Below the pieces are notes generated by a model. It had not been told where the DNA came from and did not search any database. It saw only the letters and a program-made list of their open reading frames with translations. Below, piece after piece: positions 18,581 through 27,501 of a DNA stretch of 64,000 bases. The stretch lies in the NCBI GenBank assembly GCA_007121455.1, contig SKKN01000023.1, positions 1 to 64,000 of the forward strand, read 5' to 3'. The DNA comes from Gemmatimonadota bacterium. GTDB lineage: Bacteria; Gemmatimonadota; Gemmatimonadetes; Longimicrobiales; Gaopeijiaceae. How positions within the stretch are numbered: the first letter of the stretch is position 1; every line of letters begins with the position of its first letter. The position numbers and the translations under genes were made by a program.

Positions 18581-20367
18581 GAGGCACGGTCGCGAAGCTG
18601 CTGGCCCTGCTCACTCCCCGGGAGCGACGCCGCGGCCTCATCGTGCTGTGCATGATGCTGCTGCTGGCCGTGCTCGAAACCGCCGGAGTAGCCTCGGTGA
18701 TGCCCTTTCTCGCGATCCTCGGGAATCCCGAGATGGTGGAGGCCAACCCTGCCCTGAAGTGGGCGTTCGAACGGGGAGGTTTCAACTCCGTCGACAGCTT
18801 CCTCTTCGCCCTCGGAATCGGGGCGTTCCTGCTCGTGGTCTCGTCCGCACTCTTCCGGATCGTCACGACCTATGCGATGAACCGGTTCGTCCAGATGCGG
18901 CGGTATTCCATCGGTTCGCGCCTCCTTCAGGTCTACCTCAGGCAGCCGTACGTGTTCTTCTTGAATCGGAACAGCGCGGACCTTTCGAAGAGCATCCTCT
19001 CCGAGGTGGACGAGTTGGTGAGCAAGGTGATCAAGCCCGCGATCGACCTCACCGCATACGGCCTCGTCGCCGGCTTGCTCGTGGTGCTACTCGTCGCATT
19101 CGATCCGATGCTTGCCCTGGTGGTGACATTGATGATCGGGGGTGCCTACCTCGTCATCTACGTGGGTGTACGAGGCCTGTTGAACAGAATGGGGGGGGAC
19201 AGGGTGCTGGCGAATCGGGAGCGGTTCACAGCGGCGAGCGAGGCATTCGGGGGCATCAAGGACCTGAAGGTGCTCGGCCGGGAGGGGGCCTATGTGGCAC
19301 GCTTCCAGGATCCTGCCGCTCGGTTCGCTCGCTACCATTCCCTTGCCGCCACTTTGTCGGCAGCTCCCAAGTACCTGATCGAAGCCGTGGGGTTTGGTGG
19401 GTTGCTTGCGCTCTCCCTGGTGTTGATGAGCACCAGGGAAACGCTGGGAGAGGTCCTCCCCCTCCTCGGCCTCTACGCATTTGCCGGATACCGCCTGCTA
19501 CCGGCTGCCCAGCACATCTACGCAGCGGCCAGCGCGCTTCGCTTCGGGTTCCCCGCTGTGGAGGCGGTCTACCAGGACCTGTCCCAAAGACCGAAGACCG
19601 CACAGAAGCCGGCCGGAAAGCAGGCGCCCCTCCCCCTACGGCAGAGCATCCGCTTCGAGTCTGTCGGCTTCCGGTATCCCGGTGCAGAGAGGGACGCTCT
19701 CGAAGGGCTGGACATCACCATCCAGGCTCGAACCTCCGTCGCGTTCGTGGGGGAGACGGGAGCGGGGAAGACCACGGCGGTGGACCTCGTCCTCGGTCTA
19801 CTGGAACCCACACGTGGCAACATCCTGATCGACGACCAGGAGTTGGTCCCGGGGAACCTCCGTCGATGGCAACGCTCGATCGGATACGTCCCGCAGACGA
19901 TCTACCTTGCGGATGCATCCGTGTCCGAGAACATCGCCTTCGGCCTGGATCGGAGCGAGATCGACCAGGAAGCCGTGCAGCGCGCCGCGCGGATCGCGAA
20001 CATCCACACTTTCATTTCGAGCGAGCTGCCCCGAGGCTATGACACCGAGGTGGGCGAGCGCGGCGTGCGTCTGTCGGGTGGCCAGCGGCAGCGCATCGGG
20101 ATTGCCCGCGCCCTCTATCACGATCCGGCACTGCTGGTTCTGGACGAAGCCACGAGTGCGCTCGACAGTGGGACGGAACGAGCGATCATGGAATCCGTGG
20201 AGCGACTGAGCGGAGACAAGACGATCCTCATGATCGCTCACCGGATGAGCACGGTGAAGGGCTGTGACAAGATCATCGTCCTGGAGGGGGGGCGCGTACG
20301 GGGGGTGGGACGGTTCGAGGAGCTCAAGCACTCCAATGAGGTGTTCCGGAGGTTGGCGGTGGCATGA
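18577..20367 (+). CDS. PglK-like ABC transporter (lipid-linked oligosaccharide flippase)
   Basis: 596 residues: a fused membrane domain (six helices, about 20-310) and ATPase domain (about 350-590). The ATPase has Walker A GETGAGKTT, signature LSGGQRQRIGIARAL, Walker B LLVLDEATSALD and H-loop IAHRMST. From memory of the family, order, length and details (ETAGVASVMPFLAIL early, LYAFAGYRLLPAAQHIY before the ATPase) match Campylobacter PglK, which flips the undecaprenyl-linked N-glycan precursor. It sits in a glycosyltransferase chain with PglC, PglD and PglE homologues nearby, which supports this over a drug or lipid-A exporter. Substrate is inferred. ATGA overlaps occur on both sides. Confidence 0.85.
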   Translation: MRGTVAKLLALLTPRERRRGLIVLCMMLLLAVLETAGVASVMPFLAILGNPEMVEANPALKWAFERGGFNSVDSFLFALGIGAFLLVVSSALFRIVTTYAMNRFVQMRRYSIGSRLLQVYLRQPYVFFLNRNSADLSKSILSEVDELVSKVIKPAIDLTAYGLVAGLLVVLLVAFDPMLALVVTLMIGGAYLVIYVGVRGLLNRMGGDRVLANRERFTAASEAFGGIKDLKVLGREGAYVARFQDPAARFARYHSLAATLSAAPKYLIEAVGFGGLLALSLVLMSTRETLGEVLPLLGLYAFAGYRLLPAAQHIYAAASALRFGFPAVEAVYQDLSQRPKTAQKPAGKQAPLPLRQSIRFESVGFRYPGAERDALEGLDITIQARTSVAFVGETGAGKTTAVDLVLGLLEPTRGNILIDDQELVPGNLRRWQRSIGYVPQTIYLADASVSENIAFGLDRSEIDQEAVQRAARIANIHTFISSELPRGYDTEVGERGVRLSGGQRQRIGIARALYHDPALLVLDEATSALDSGTERAIMESVERLSGDKTILMIAHRMSTVKGCDKIIVLEGGRVRGVGRFEELKHSNEVFRRLAVA

Positions 20368-21149
20368 CCCACTCGGGACCCCCGGTGGAGGGAAGCCCGA
20401 CAATCTCCGTCGTCATTCCCACCTGCGATCGGCCCGAATTTGCCGAGCAAGCGATCGCTTCCGCATTGGCACAGACCCTTCCTCCGTCCCAGGTCATCCT
20501 CGTGGACAACGGATACAATCCGTTCGCGGGTCCACGCGACCGACACCGGCTCTCCGTGCTGCGACTGCCGCCGAGGTGTGGCGCATCGAGGGCCCGGAAC
20601 GCGGGGGCACGAGCAGCGAAGGGAGAGTATCTGGCATTCCTGGACGATGATGATTGGTGGTCTCCATCGTTTCTCGAAGAGCTCCACCGCACGCTGATCC
20701 GGGATGGCACGCGCTGCGGGTACGGGCGGAAGGATCGTTGGAGAGACGGCCGGCTGAGGCACTACAAGACGCCCGGTCCAGAGGATATGACCGTAGAGAA
20801 TCTACTCCGGCGAAACCCGGGGACCGGTGGGATGAATCTGCTGGTCGAGCGCCGCCTCTTCATCGAAATCGGGGGGTTCGACGAGGAGTTGCCGGCGAGC
20901 GAGGATCGAGCGTTCGCCCTGGAGGTTCTCCTGGCGGGGGAGGAGATCGCATGCGCCCCGAAGGCCGTGTCGGTGGCCCGTCATCACGATGGGGAGCGGC
21001 TCCGACAGGATCCCCGTCGGAGGCTCGCGTTCGTCTGGAAGTACCGGAGGCATCTGCCGCGGACCGAATGGGTCGGCCGCGCGCTGGAACTCTACGCGCA
21101 GTGGGCCTTCGGGATCTGCAGAACGATCTGGAGCCGTAGGCCGGCATGA
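20364..21149 (+). CDS. GT2 family glycosyltransferase
   Basis: 261 residues, GT-A fold. It has TISVVIPTCDRPEFAEQAI at the start, SRARNAGARAAKGEYLAFLDDDDWW with the metal-binding DxD, and a C-terminal acceptor region with IGGFDEELPASEDRAFALE, the glutamate-aspartate pair characteristic of inverting GT2 enzymes. It is shorter than many family members because the C-terminal extension is only about 50 residues and ends in a basic amphipathic stretch. It overlaps the ABC flippase and the pyruvyl transferase (ATGA on both sides). Donor sugar is unknown. Confidence 0.85.
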   Translation: MTHSGPPVEGSPTISVVIPTCDRPEFAEQAIASALAQTLPPSQVILVDNGYNPFAGPRDRHRLSVLRLPPRCGASRARNAGARAAKGEYLAFLDDDDWWSPSFLEELHRTLIRDGTRCGYGRKDRWRDGRLRHYKTPGPEDMTVENLLRRNPGTGGMNLLVERRLFIEIGGFDEELPASEDRAFALEVLLAGEEIACAPKAVSVARHHDGERLRQDPRRRLAFVWKYRRHLPRTEWVGRALELYAQWAFGICRTIWSRRPA

Positions 21150-21997
21150 CAGGGATCGACCGACTTCTGGACGGTGCACGGTGGTGGTGGAGAGAGGAGG
21201 TCGCGCGAAGGGGGCGCGGGCGCCATCGGGTGCCGGCCTATTGGTTCCCGAAAGCCAATTTCGGGGACGCGATGTCTCCGGATCTCATGAGGCATGTTCT
21301 GGGGTTGAAGCCCCTTCCCGTCCGCAGCCACTTCCCCGCGAAGCTCCTCGGCACCGGCAGCATCGTGCAACGGTCCCAGCCCGGCGATGTGATTTGGGGC
21401 TCGGGCCTCCTCTACCCCGTCGACATCCCGGTCGAGGGGCGCACCTTCCTTGCTGTTCGAGGTCCGAGAACGTGGAGCTGCATTTCAGGAGATGTCCCGG
21501 AGGTCTACGGCGACCCCGCGATGCTGCTGCCCCGGATTTATCGACCGAAGCGATCGCTCCGAACGTACGAGCTGGGGGTCGTCGCCCACTACCGTGACAA
21601 GGACGTGCTGCGAACGAACGATCCGTCGGTCTTGAACATCGATGTGGAGACATACGATTGGCGTGCGGTGGTCGACGACATATGCCGCTGCGATGTGATC
21701 GTCTCGTCCTCCCTTCACGGGATCATCGTAGCCGAATCCTACGGGGTCCCTGCCGTGTGGGTGCAGCCTACCGACCGCATCAAAGGCGGTCACTTCAAGT
21801 TCCTGGACTACTACGAGGGTACCGGCCGTGCGTCATCCGGGCCGTCTGCTTGGAGTGGGAGGCTCTCGCGGGTGACTGCATCGGCTCAGGCGCCACCGGT
21901 CCTGGATCCAGAGCCCCTGGTCCGTGCGTGGTGGGCTGACATCGGGGTCGGAGCGCGGTCACCATGGACAGACAACCATGAGACAGACCTTCGATGA
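21146..21997 (+). CDS. Polysaccharide pyruvyl transferase family protein
   Basis: 283 residues. Family hallmarks are WFPKANFGDAMSPDL near the start, the central FLAVRGPRTWSCI with VYGDPAMLLPR, and CDVIVSSSLHGIIVAESYGVPAVWV, where the conserved Ser-Leu-His-Gly motif lies. Enzymes of this family (ExoV, GumL, CsaB, WcaK) transfer pyruvate from phosphoenolpyruvate as a ketal to a sugar of the repeat unit, adding negative charge. It overlaps its neighbours by ATGA at both ends. The last roughly 40 residues are not conserved-looking. Which sugar is modified cannot be told. Confidence 0.85.
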   Translation: MTGIDRLLDGARWWWREEVARRGRGRHRVPAYWFPKANFGDAMSPDLMRHVLGLKPLPVRSHFPAKLLGTGSIVQRSQPGDVIWGSGLLYPVDIPVEGRTFLAVRGPRTWSCISGDVPEVYGDPAMLLPRIYRPKRSLRTYELGVVAHYRDKDVLRTNDPSVLNIDVETYDWRAVVDDICRCDVIVSSSLHGIIVAESYGVPAVWVQPTDRIKGGHFKFLDYYEGTGRASSGPSAWSGRLSRVTASAQAPPVLDPEPLVRAWWADIGVGARSPWTDNHETDLR

Positions 21998-22830
21998 TGC
22001 TGCAACGCGTCGAGCTGTTGGGGTCGATGGGAGCCGGGAAGACCACTCTGTTCAAGAATCTCCTCAAGTTGACGCGGAGACGGTCCGTGCCCTTCACCCT
22101 CAGCTCGGCAAAAAAGGAGAAGGAGGCCGTTCTCCTGAGGGAGTCGCGACGGCGATCCGTGCTCCATTACCTGGCCCTGAGAACCCTCTTCCGGGTGCCG
22201 TCACTGCGAGCTGCTCTCCTCAGGGAGAAGATCACCGCTTCGGCATGGCGGGCGCTGGAGTCCCGCCAGCACGATCTGGGTCCGGTCATCCATCACCTCT
22301 TTCACGAGCGAAGCGAAAGGGACGGGAATCCCACCCATAATCTGAGGCGTCTCGACTGGTTCATTCGAGACCTGACGGATGTCGTGCTGCTGGAGGCGCA
22401 CGGAGAGCCGACGGTTCTGTTGCACGATGAGTCACTCCTGCAACGAGGCCTGGGCTTCGGCTTCGGGACCAGAAACGGGTATGCGGAGGCGGAGCGTTAC
22501 TTCACCGTGGTCCCCCTTCCCACGGCCGTGATCCACCTGACCGGCTCGCCGGCGGTCCTGGCTGAACGGATTCGAACGCGGGACGGCCCCAAATCTCGAA
22601 AGCTCGCGCACGTCGATGAGGTCTGTCAGCTCTCCACTGCGGTTTGCAAAATCCTTCGACAGCGGCATTTGCCCGTGGTCCAGATCGACGCTCTCGGCGA
22701 TCCCCTCGAGAATGCCCGCCATGCGCTCGAAGAGCTGCAGAAGGTGCTGCGAAGAGAGGAGGGGCCTATAGGGCCGAGCCGCGATCAGACGTCGGAGGCT
22801 CGGGAACAGAGCGGGCGGAGGGTAGGCTGA
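21994..22830 (+). CDS. P-loop kinase-like protein of unknown substrate
   Basis: 278 residues. The N-terminus has a Walker A motif, LLGSMGAGKTTLFKNLL. A central HDESLLQRG may be the acidic/Arg substrate motif seen in nucleoside and deoxynucleoside kinases, and AVIHLTGSPAVLAERIRTRDG resembles the lid region of the thymidylate-kinase-like fold. No family assignment is certain. The gene lies between a pyruvyl transferase and a GT2 gene in a polysaccharide operon, so a role as a sugar, lipid-carrier or polymer kinase is possible, but this is inference. Tandem ATGs (21994, 21997) both overlap the upstream stop region; the first gives ATGA. The C-terminal 40 residues are charged and probably disordered. 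Confidence 0.7.
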   Translation: MMLQRVELLGSMGAGKTTLFKNLLKLTRRRSVPFTLSSAKKEKEAVLLRESRRRSVLHYLALRTLFRVPSLRAALLREKITASAWRALESRQHDLGPVIHHLFHERSERDGNPTHNLRRLDWFIRDLTDVVLLEAHGEPTVLLHDESLLQRGLGFGFGTRNGYAEAERYFTVVPLPTAVIHLTGSPAVLAERIRTRDGPKSRKLAHVDEVCQLSTAVCKILRQRHLPVVQIDALGDPLENARHALEELQKVLRREEGPIGPSRDQTSEAREQSGRRVG

Positions 22831-22919
22831 CGAAGGGCAAGGGGGTCGTCCCCGGACCGGAAGGCGCGGAAGGGGAAGGCCGTCCGCCGGATCATGAACT
22901 CGCGGGGCCCGGATCGGTG

Positions 22920-23846
22920 ATGGTTTCCGTGGTGATTCCGACGCACGATCGCGAGCACCTCGTGGGGCGTGCGATCGAGAGCGTGCTCGCCCAGAGCTAC
23001 TCGGATTGGGAATGTATCGTTGTCGACGATGCCTCGGTGGACTGCACGGAGCGGGTGGTGCGCGGGTTCGATGATCCCCGTATTCAGTACCTGCGACGAG
23101 ATGAGCAGGGCGGGGGGGCGGCTGCTCGGAACACCGGAATCCGGCAAGCCCGCGGGCGGTATGTGGCTTTCCTCGATTCCGACGACGAGTGGCTACCGCA
23201 CAAGCTCGAGCGCCAGATCGACGCCCTCGGGAGGAGCGACCTCCCGGACGTGGCGCTCGTGTACACGGGATCGACCGTGGTGCACGGAGGTTACCCCTCC
23301 GCCACACGTCCGGCCACGCATCGCGGGGACGTATACGAGACCGCCCTCCGGAGGAACATCATCGCGGAGACCTCGCGGGTGATGGTGGCGCGGGAAGCGC
23401 TCCTCGAGGTCGGCGGTTTCGATGAACGGCTTCCCGCGTCCCAGGACTTCGAGCTCTGGATCCGGATCGCCGCTCGCTACCCCGTCGAATGTGTGCCTGA
23501 AGCCCTCGTGCGGATCCACCGCTCGGACCGCGAGCGGCGAATCACCTCCGACTCCTCGGCCGTCTCCCGGGCTCGGGATCTCGTGTTCACGAAGCATCGG
23601 GCCCGCTACCGCGAAACGGGCCTCGAGTTCGATCGGATGATCCGGCTCGGGGTCCTCGCACATGGGCGGGCCTTCGATCGGGCGGAGGCGCGCCGATGGT
23701 ACCGCGGCGCGCGTAGGGTGCGGCCCTGGAACGCGGTTCCGTACTGCCTCCTCGGCGCCACGTTGATTCCGCAATCACTCGTTCGGCTGCTCGTCACCTC
23801 GACGGACTGGATGCGAGCGCAGTTTCGTCAGCGAATGGACTCGTGA
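22920..23846 (+). CDS. GT2 family glycosyltransferase
   Basis: About 308 residues from ATG 22920. GT-A motifs are VSVVIPTHDREHLVGRAI, CIVVDDASVD, ARNTGIRQARGRYVAFLDSDD, with the DxD equivalent, and VGGFDERLPASQDFELWIR. Around 210-308 is a helical C-terminus common in exopolysaccharide transferases. GTG 22917 is directly adjacent. The frame stays open to CTG 22827, which would give a CTGA overlap with the previous stop, has GGAGGG just upstream and adds 31 Pro/Gly-rich residues; that start cannot be excluded. Its stop overlaps the next gene (GTGA). Confidence 0.85.
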   Translation: MVSVVIPTHDREHLVGRAIESVLAQSYSDWECIVVDDASVDCTERVVRGFDDPRIQYLRRDEQGGGAAARNTGIRQARGRYVAFLDSDDEWLPHKLERQIDALGRSDLPDVALVYTGSTVVHGGYPSATRPATHRGDVYETALRRNIIAETSRVMVAREALLEVGGFDERLPASQDFELWIRIAARYPVECVPEALVRIHRSDRERRITSDSSAVSRARDLVFTKHRARYRETGLEFDRMIRLGVLAHGRAFDRAEARRWYRGARRVRPWNAVPYCLLGATLIPQSLVRLLVTSTDWMRAQFRQRMDS

Positions 23847-25042
23847 GAGAGACCTCCCTGGTCTGCCTCCTCGACAAGGAGGCGCCACCGGAACACTCCT
23901 TCGTCGACGGAATGCTCGCGAAGGTCCTCGGGCGCGAGCCGGACCTCCACGTATACCTCGTCGTATCGAGGCCGCCGGGGGCCGGGATCGAATGGGAGCG
24001 CGTCCGTCGCCATCACGATGCGGTCTGCCTGCCCGTGCTCGCTCGGCGGCGCGGGATGGGGCGCATCACGAACTTCGTGCGAGGTGCCCTGGTCGTCCGG
24101 GCCTTGATTCGTCGTGAACGATCCAAGGGGCGGCAGGTGGTCCTGTTCGTCCGAAACGAGCCGACGTATCTGCTGATCGCCGCCGCGTTCAAGCATCGCT
24201 GCGATCGACTGATCTTCCAGAGCAGCTTTCCTCATGAGGAGACCCACCCCCGCCCTCTGATGCGATGGGGAGCGAAGCTTCTCTACCGGATCGCACGAAG
24301 TCCCGTCGATGCGGTGTTAGCGGTGAGCCCCACGGGACTCGAACGGGTCGAGCGGCTCTTCCCGGCTGCGAGCCTGGGCCGCTACATCCCGCTGATGGCG
24401 GATGTGCCCGGAGAAGCCGGAAGGAGGAGTGTGACACCCGCACAGACGACAGGCCCTGAGCCCCTTCGGTTCATCTACATTGGGGACCACGCACGCTCTC
24501 GCCAGTTCGAGGTGGTCTTCGCGGCGCTCGCTGCGGCCGTCGAACGGGGGTTCGAGGGCCGCGTCGAGTTCGTTGGGGCCGATCCGGGGGAGTTGACGCA
24601 CATACGCTCCCTGGCGCACGTGCCCGAACTGGAGTCGGTGGGTGTGCTCTCCTTCCGCGCGAAGGTGCCGAGGTCCGAGGTCTGGGATCTGCTTCACTCC
24701 GCGGACGTGGGGCTCAGCCTTTTGCCCCGCAGTGCCATGAACCGGGAGCGTTCACCCACGAAGCTCACGGAGTACATGGGGGCGGGGCTCGCGGTGCTTG
24801 CCACCCGGGGGGTTCCCCTCCAGGAGTCGTTCATCGAAGAATCCGGAGGGGGCCTTCTGGTGGAGTGGTCCGAGAATGCGATTCGGGACGGCTTTCTGGC
24901 CCTATCGAAGGATCCGTCGAAGGTACGGGCGATGAAAAGGAGAGCGGCCGAGTACGCGGCGAGGGAACTCCGCTACGAGAGCTGTCGGGGCATCTTCCGG
25001 GAGTTGATGGGGGCGCAGCTGTCTCGCCCCGCGCACACGTGA
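23843..25042 (+). CDS. GT4-like glycosyltransferase
   Basis: 399 residues. The N-terminal Rossmann domain is divergent (SLVCLLDKEAPPEHSFVDG), while the middle has VDAVLAVSPTGLERVERLF and RFIYIGDHARSRQFEVV, and the C-terminus has LLPRSAMNRERSPTKLTEYMGAGLAVLATRG, a GT4 nucleotide-sugar-binding helix with Glu. It resembles glycosyltransferases near PglA or capsule biosynthesis enzymes but is not assignable. GTG 23843 overlaps the upstream stop and its own stop overlaps the membrane protein start (GTGA). Probably adds one sugar of the repeat. Confidence 0.78.
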   Translation: MRETSLVCLLDKEAPPEHSFVDGMLAKVLGREPDLHVYLVVSRPPGAGIEWERVRRHHDAVCLPVLARRRGMGRITNFVRGALVVRALIRRERSKGRQVVLFVRNEPTYLLIAAAFKHRCDRLIFQSSFPHEETHPRPLMRWGAKLLYRIARSPVDAVLAVSPTGLERVERLFPAASLGRYIPLMADVPGEAGRRSVTPAQTTGPEPLRFIYIGDHARSRQFEVVFAALAAAVERGFEGRVEFVGADPGELTHIRSLAHVPELESVGVLSFRAKVPRSEVWDLLHSADVGLSLLPRSAMNRERSPTKLTEYMGAGLAVLATRGVPLQESFIEESGGGLLVEWSENAIRDGFLALSKDPSKVRAMKRRAAEYAARELRYESCRGIFRELMGAQLSRPAHT

Positions 25043-26340
25043 GCTTCGACGGCATTCCGATCACCTTCGACGAGCTTCTGCTCTCCGCGGTCTCCCTCGG
25101 GCTGGGAGGGGCGGTGCTGGTGTGGAGCGTTCGCCACGGGCGCCATCTCGTACTTCCGCTTGCCGCAGCGCTCGTCATCCGGGCCCTCGTGGCGGTGGCG
25201 CACCGGCTCTGGAACGTGGTGCCTCAGGGCCGATCCGATGCGGTGCGATTCGAGCGGTTCGCCTGGGAGTGGTCTCAGAGCGGCTGCGGACGAGTCTGGG
25301 AACACCTCCACCTCAGCGGCTCCTACGTATACAGCTACATCCTGGGCGAATTGTACGCCTGCACCGCGCGCGCCCCTCTGATGGCCCAGATGCTGAACGT
25401 CGTCCTGGGCGTGTGGATCGTCTACCTGATCGCGAGGACGACGCAGATGGTCTGGGGTCGGGATGCCGCGGTGCGGATCGCCTGGGTCGCGGCGGTGTTT
25501 CCGGCTCTCATCATCTACTCGACGGTGACGCTCAGAGAGGTCTGGGTCGTAGTCGGGTTCATGAGCGGCGTCTACTTCCTCGTGCGGTGGGTGGAGTGCG
25601 GACGGACCTCCTGTTTCGCCATGGCGATTGCCGGCTTCCTCGTCGCTTCGCTCTTCCACGGCGCGATGTTCTTCGCTGTCGTCGCGGTGATGGGCGTGCT
25701 CATGGTGCAGGCTCTGGGTGCCCTCCTCAGGCTCCCTCGTGTCGGATCCGCGAAACGGTCCGTCGTCGGAGGGGCGCTCTTCTCCGTTGTCCTCGGAACG
25801 TTTGCATATGGCGGGCTCGACCAGCTCCACCTTTCGAGCGTGGGCGATCTCTACCGCCTGGGTGACGACGGGCTCGGCACGATCGAGGCGGTAGGTGGGG
25901 CCGGGATGAGGGGGGGGACCGCTTATCCCGAATACCTGATGCCGAGGGGGGAGGTGGATATCATATGGCAGACCGTGCCGCGAATGGCGTATCTGCTGAT
26001 CGGGCCACCGCCGTGGGAGGTCACGAGCCCGGCCCTGCTGATCGGCTTTCTCGACAGTCTGTTCTACATCCTCGCAATCGTGCTGCTCTGGCGGTACCGA
26101 CACCGGTGGTGGCACCGGCCAGAACTGAGACTCCTGTTCGTGATCGGGCTGAGCCTCACGTTCGTCTACGGGTGGGGGACTTCGAACTTCGGGACCGGTC
26201 TCCGGCACCGTGCAAAATTCGTGGGGCTCTTGATGATCATGGTGGCGGGACTGCTCGGACGGCGCGCCCGTCGGGCGCCTCGAGCCCCTCCTGAACGGGT
26301 TCGGCGGACCGACTCGACTCCGGTGCGCGGGAAGGCATGA
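25039..26340 (+). CDS. Wzy-like multipass membrane protein (possible repeat-unit polymerase)
   Basis: 433 residues with about ten to eleven hydrophobic segments spread across the length and a basic tail. Notable soluble parts are HRLWNVVPQGRSDAVRFERFAWEW, split here into HRLWNVVPQGRSDA and the following stretch, then STVTLREVWVVV and GTGLRHRAKFVGLLM near the C-terminus. The Thr-Leu-Arg-Glu and Arg-His-Arg-x-Lys blocks resemble those in EpsG/Wzy-like or GT39-like proteins, but I cannot assign a family firmly. A polymerase is the function most expected between glycosyltransferases. GTG 25039 overlaps the preceding stop and its own stop forms ATGA with the next gene. Confidence 0.72.
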   Translation: MSFDGIPITFDELLLSAVSLGLGGAVLVWSVRHGRHLVLPLAAALVIRALVAVAHRLWNVVPQGRSDAVRFERFAWEWSQSGCGRVWEHLHLSGSYVYSYILGELYACTARAPLMAQMLNVVLGVWIVYLIARTTQMVWGRDAAVRIAWVAAVFPALIIYSTVTLREVWVVVGFMSGVYFLVRWVECGRTSCFAMAIAGFLVASLFHGAMFFAVVAVMGVLMVQALGALLRLPRVGSAKRSVVGGALFSVVLGTFAYGGLDQLHLSSVGDLYRLGDDGLGTIEAVGGAGMRGGTAYPEYLMPRGEVDIIWQTVPRMAYLLIGPPPWEVTSPALLIGFLDSLFYILAIVLLWRYRHRWWHRPELRLLFVIGLSLTFVYGWGTSNFGTGLRHRAKFVGLLMIMVAGLLGRRARRAPRAPPERVRRTDSTPVRGKA

Positions 26341-26372
26341 GGATTGCAGACCGGGAAGGCATGCGGATTGCA
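26329..26372 (+). repeat. 24-base tandem duplication of a translation start
   Basis: A 20-base unit occurs at 26329-26348 and 26353-26372 with one mismatch (GGGAAGGCATG-A/C-GGATTGCA), at an offset of 24 bases, exactly eight codons. Each copy carries GGAAGG followed by an in-frame ATG (26337 and 26361), so the PglA-like gene has two nearly identical initiation sites. Confidence 0.85.
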
Positions 26373-27494
26373 ATCATAGGCACCATTTCGTCCTCCATGG
26401 TGAGTTTTCGCGGCCCTCTCCTCGATGCCCTGGCCGCTGCTCGACACCAGGTGTTCGCGTTCGCGATCGATTACGACGAGGAGACGGAGAGGGCCGTGAG
26501 GGTGCTGGGTGCGACCCCGGTTCACTTCAAGCTGGACCGTACCGGAACGAGCCCGCTTCACGATGCCCGCTCGGTCCTGACGCTCACCGCGCTCCTTCGG
26601 AGGCACCGCATCGAGCTGATGCTGAGCTATTTCCTCAAGCCGGTGATCTACGGAACGACTGCCGCAGCGCTCGCCCGGGTCCGGAATCGCTTCGCTCTCC
26701 TGCCGGGCCTGGGATATGCGTTCACCGGCGACGACCTGCACCCTCGATCCCGGCGCTCCTTCCGGCGCCGGCTCGTTCGCAGCGCGATCAAGCCGATGCT
26801 CCGCGCCACCCTTGCTCTGAACGAGCGGGTGTTCTTCTACAACCCCGACGACATCGAGGAACTCACCGCTCTGAACCTCCTGGACCCGCGAAAGGTCGAA
26901 CGGCTCAACGGCACCGGAGTGGACGTCGAGTCGTTCTCCGCCTCGGCGCCGGTGACGCATCCGGTCTCCTTCCTGCTCGCCGCACGCCTCCTCGACGAGA
27001 AGGGCATTCGGGAGTATGCCGATGCCGCTCGACGGGTCAAGGCTCAGTGCCCGCACGTCCGGATCGTCCTTCTGGGAGGGGAGGATTCCAACCCGGGAGC
27101 CATACCGACACGGGAGGTGCGGGGTTGGGTCGAGGAAGGGCTCCTCGAGTGGCCGGGCCATGTTTCGGACATCCGTCCTTGGCTCGATATGAGCAGCGTA
27201 TACGTGCTGCCCTCCTATCGGGAGGGGGTTCCCCGAAGCACCCAGGAGGCGATGGCCAAGGGACGTCCGATCATCACCACGGATGCACCGGGGTGTCGTG
27301 AGACCGTGAGGGAGGGAGAGAACGGGTTCCTGGTTCCGGTTTGGGACTCGGAAGCGCTGGCGGACCGGATGATGCGGTTTGTGCGGGAGCCGCAGTACAT
27401 CTCCCGAATGGGCCGGGTCAGCCGCCGGATGGCCGAGGAGCGCTTCGACGTGCACGCGATCAACCGGCGCATCCTCGAGGTCATGGGGCTCTGA
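26337..27494 (+). CDS. PglA-like GT4 glycosyltransferase
   Basis: 385 residues from ATG 26337 or 377 from ATG 26361; both lie in the duplicated start region. The second gives the canonical Rossmann opening MRIAIIGTISSSMVSFRG. The N-domain includes YFLKPVIYGTTAAALA and FALLPGLGYAFTG; the C-domain has ERLNGTGVDVESF, FLLAARLLDEKGIREYADA and LPSYREGVPRSTQEAMAKGRPIITTD. This is the PglA/TuaC-like branch of GT4; PglA adds GalNAc to undecaprenyl-diphospho-bacillosamine in Campylobacter. The position directly upstream of PglC-, PglD- and PglE-like genes supports the assignment. ATGA overlap upstream, seven-base gap downstream. Confidence 0.86.
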   Translation: MRIADREGMRIAIIGTISSSMVSFRGPLLDALAAARHQVFAFAIDYDEETERAVRVLGATPVHFKLDRTGTSPLHDARSVLTLTALLRRHRIELMLSYFLKPVIYGTTAAALARVRNRFALLPGLGYAFTGDDLHPRSRRSFRRRLVRSAIKPMLRATLALNERVFFYNPDDIEELTALNLLDPRKVERLNGTGVDVESFSASAPVTHPVSFLLAARLLDEKGIREYADAARRVKAQCPHVRIVLLGGEDSNPGAIPTREVRGWVEEGLLEWPGHVSDIRPWLDMSSVYVLPSYREGVPRSTQEAMAKGRPIITTDAPGCRETVREGENGFLVPVWDSEALADRMMRFVREPQYISRMGRVSRRMAEERFDVHAINRRILEVMGL

Positions 27495-27501
27495 GCGAAC
27501 G

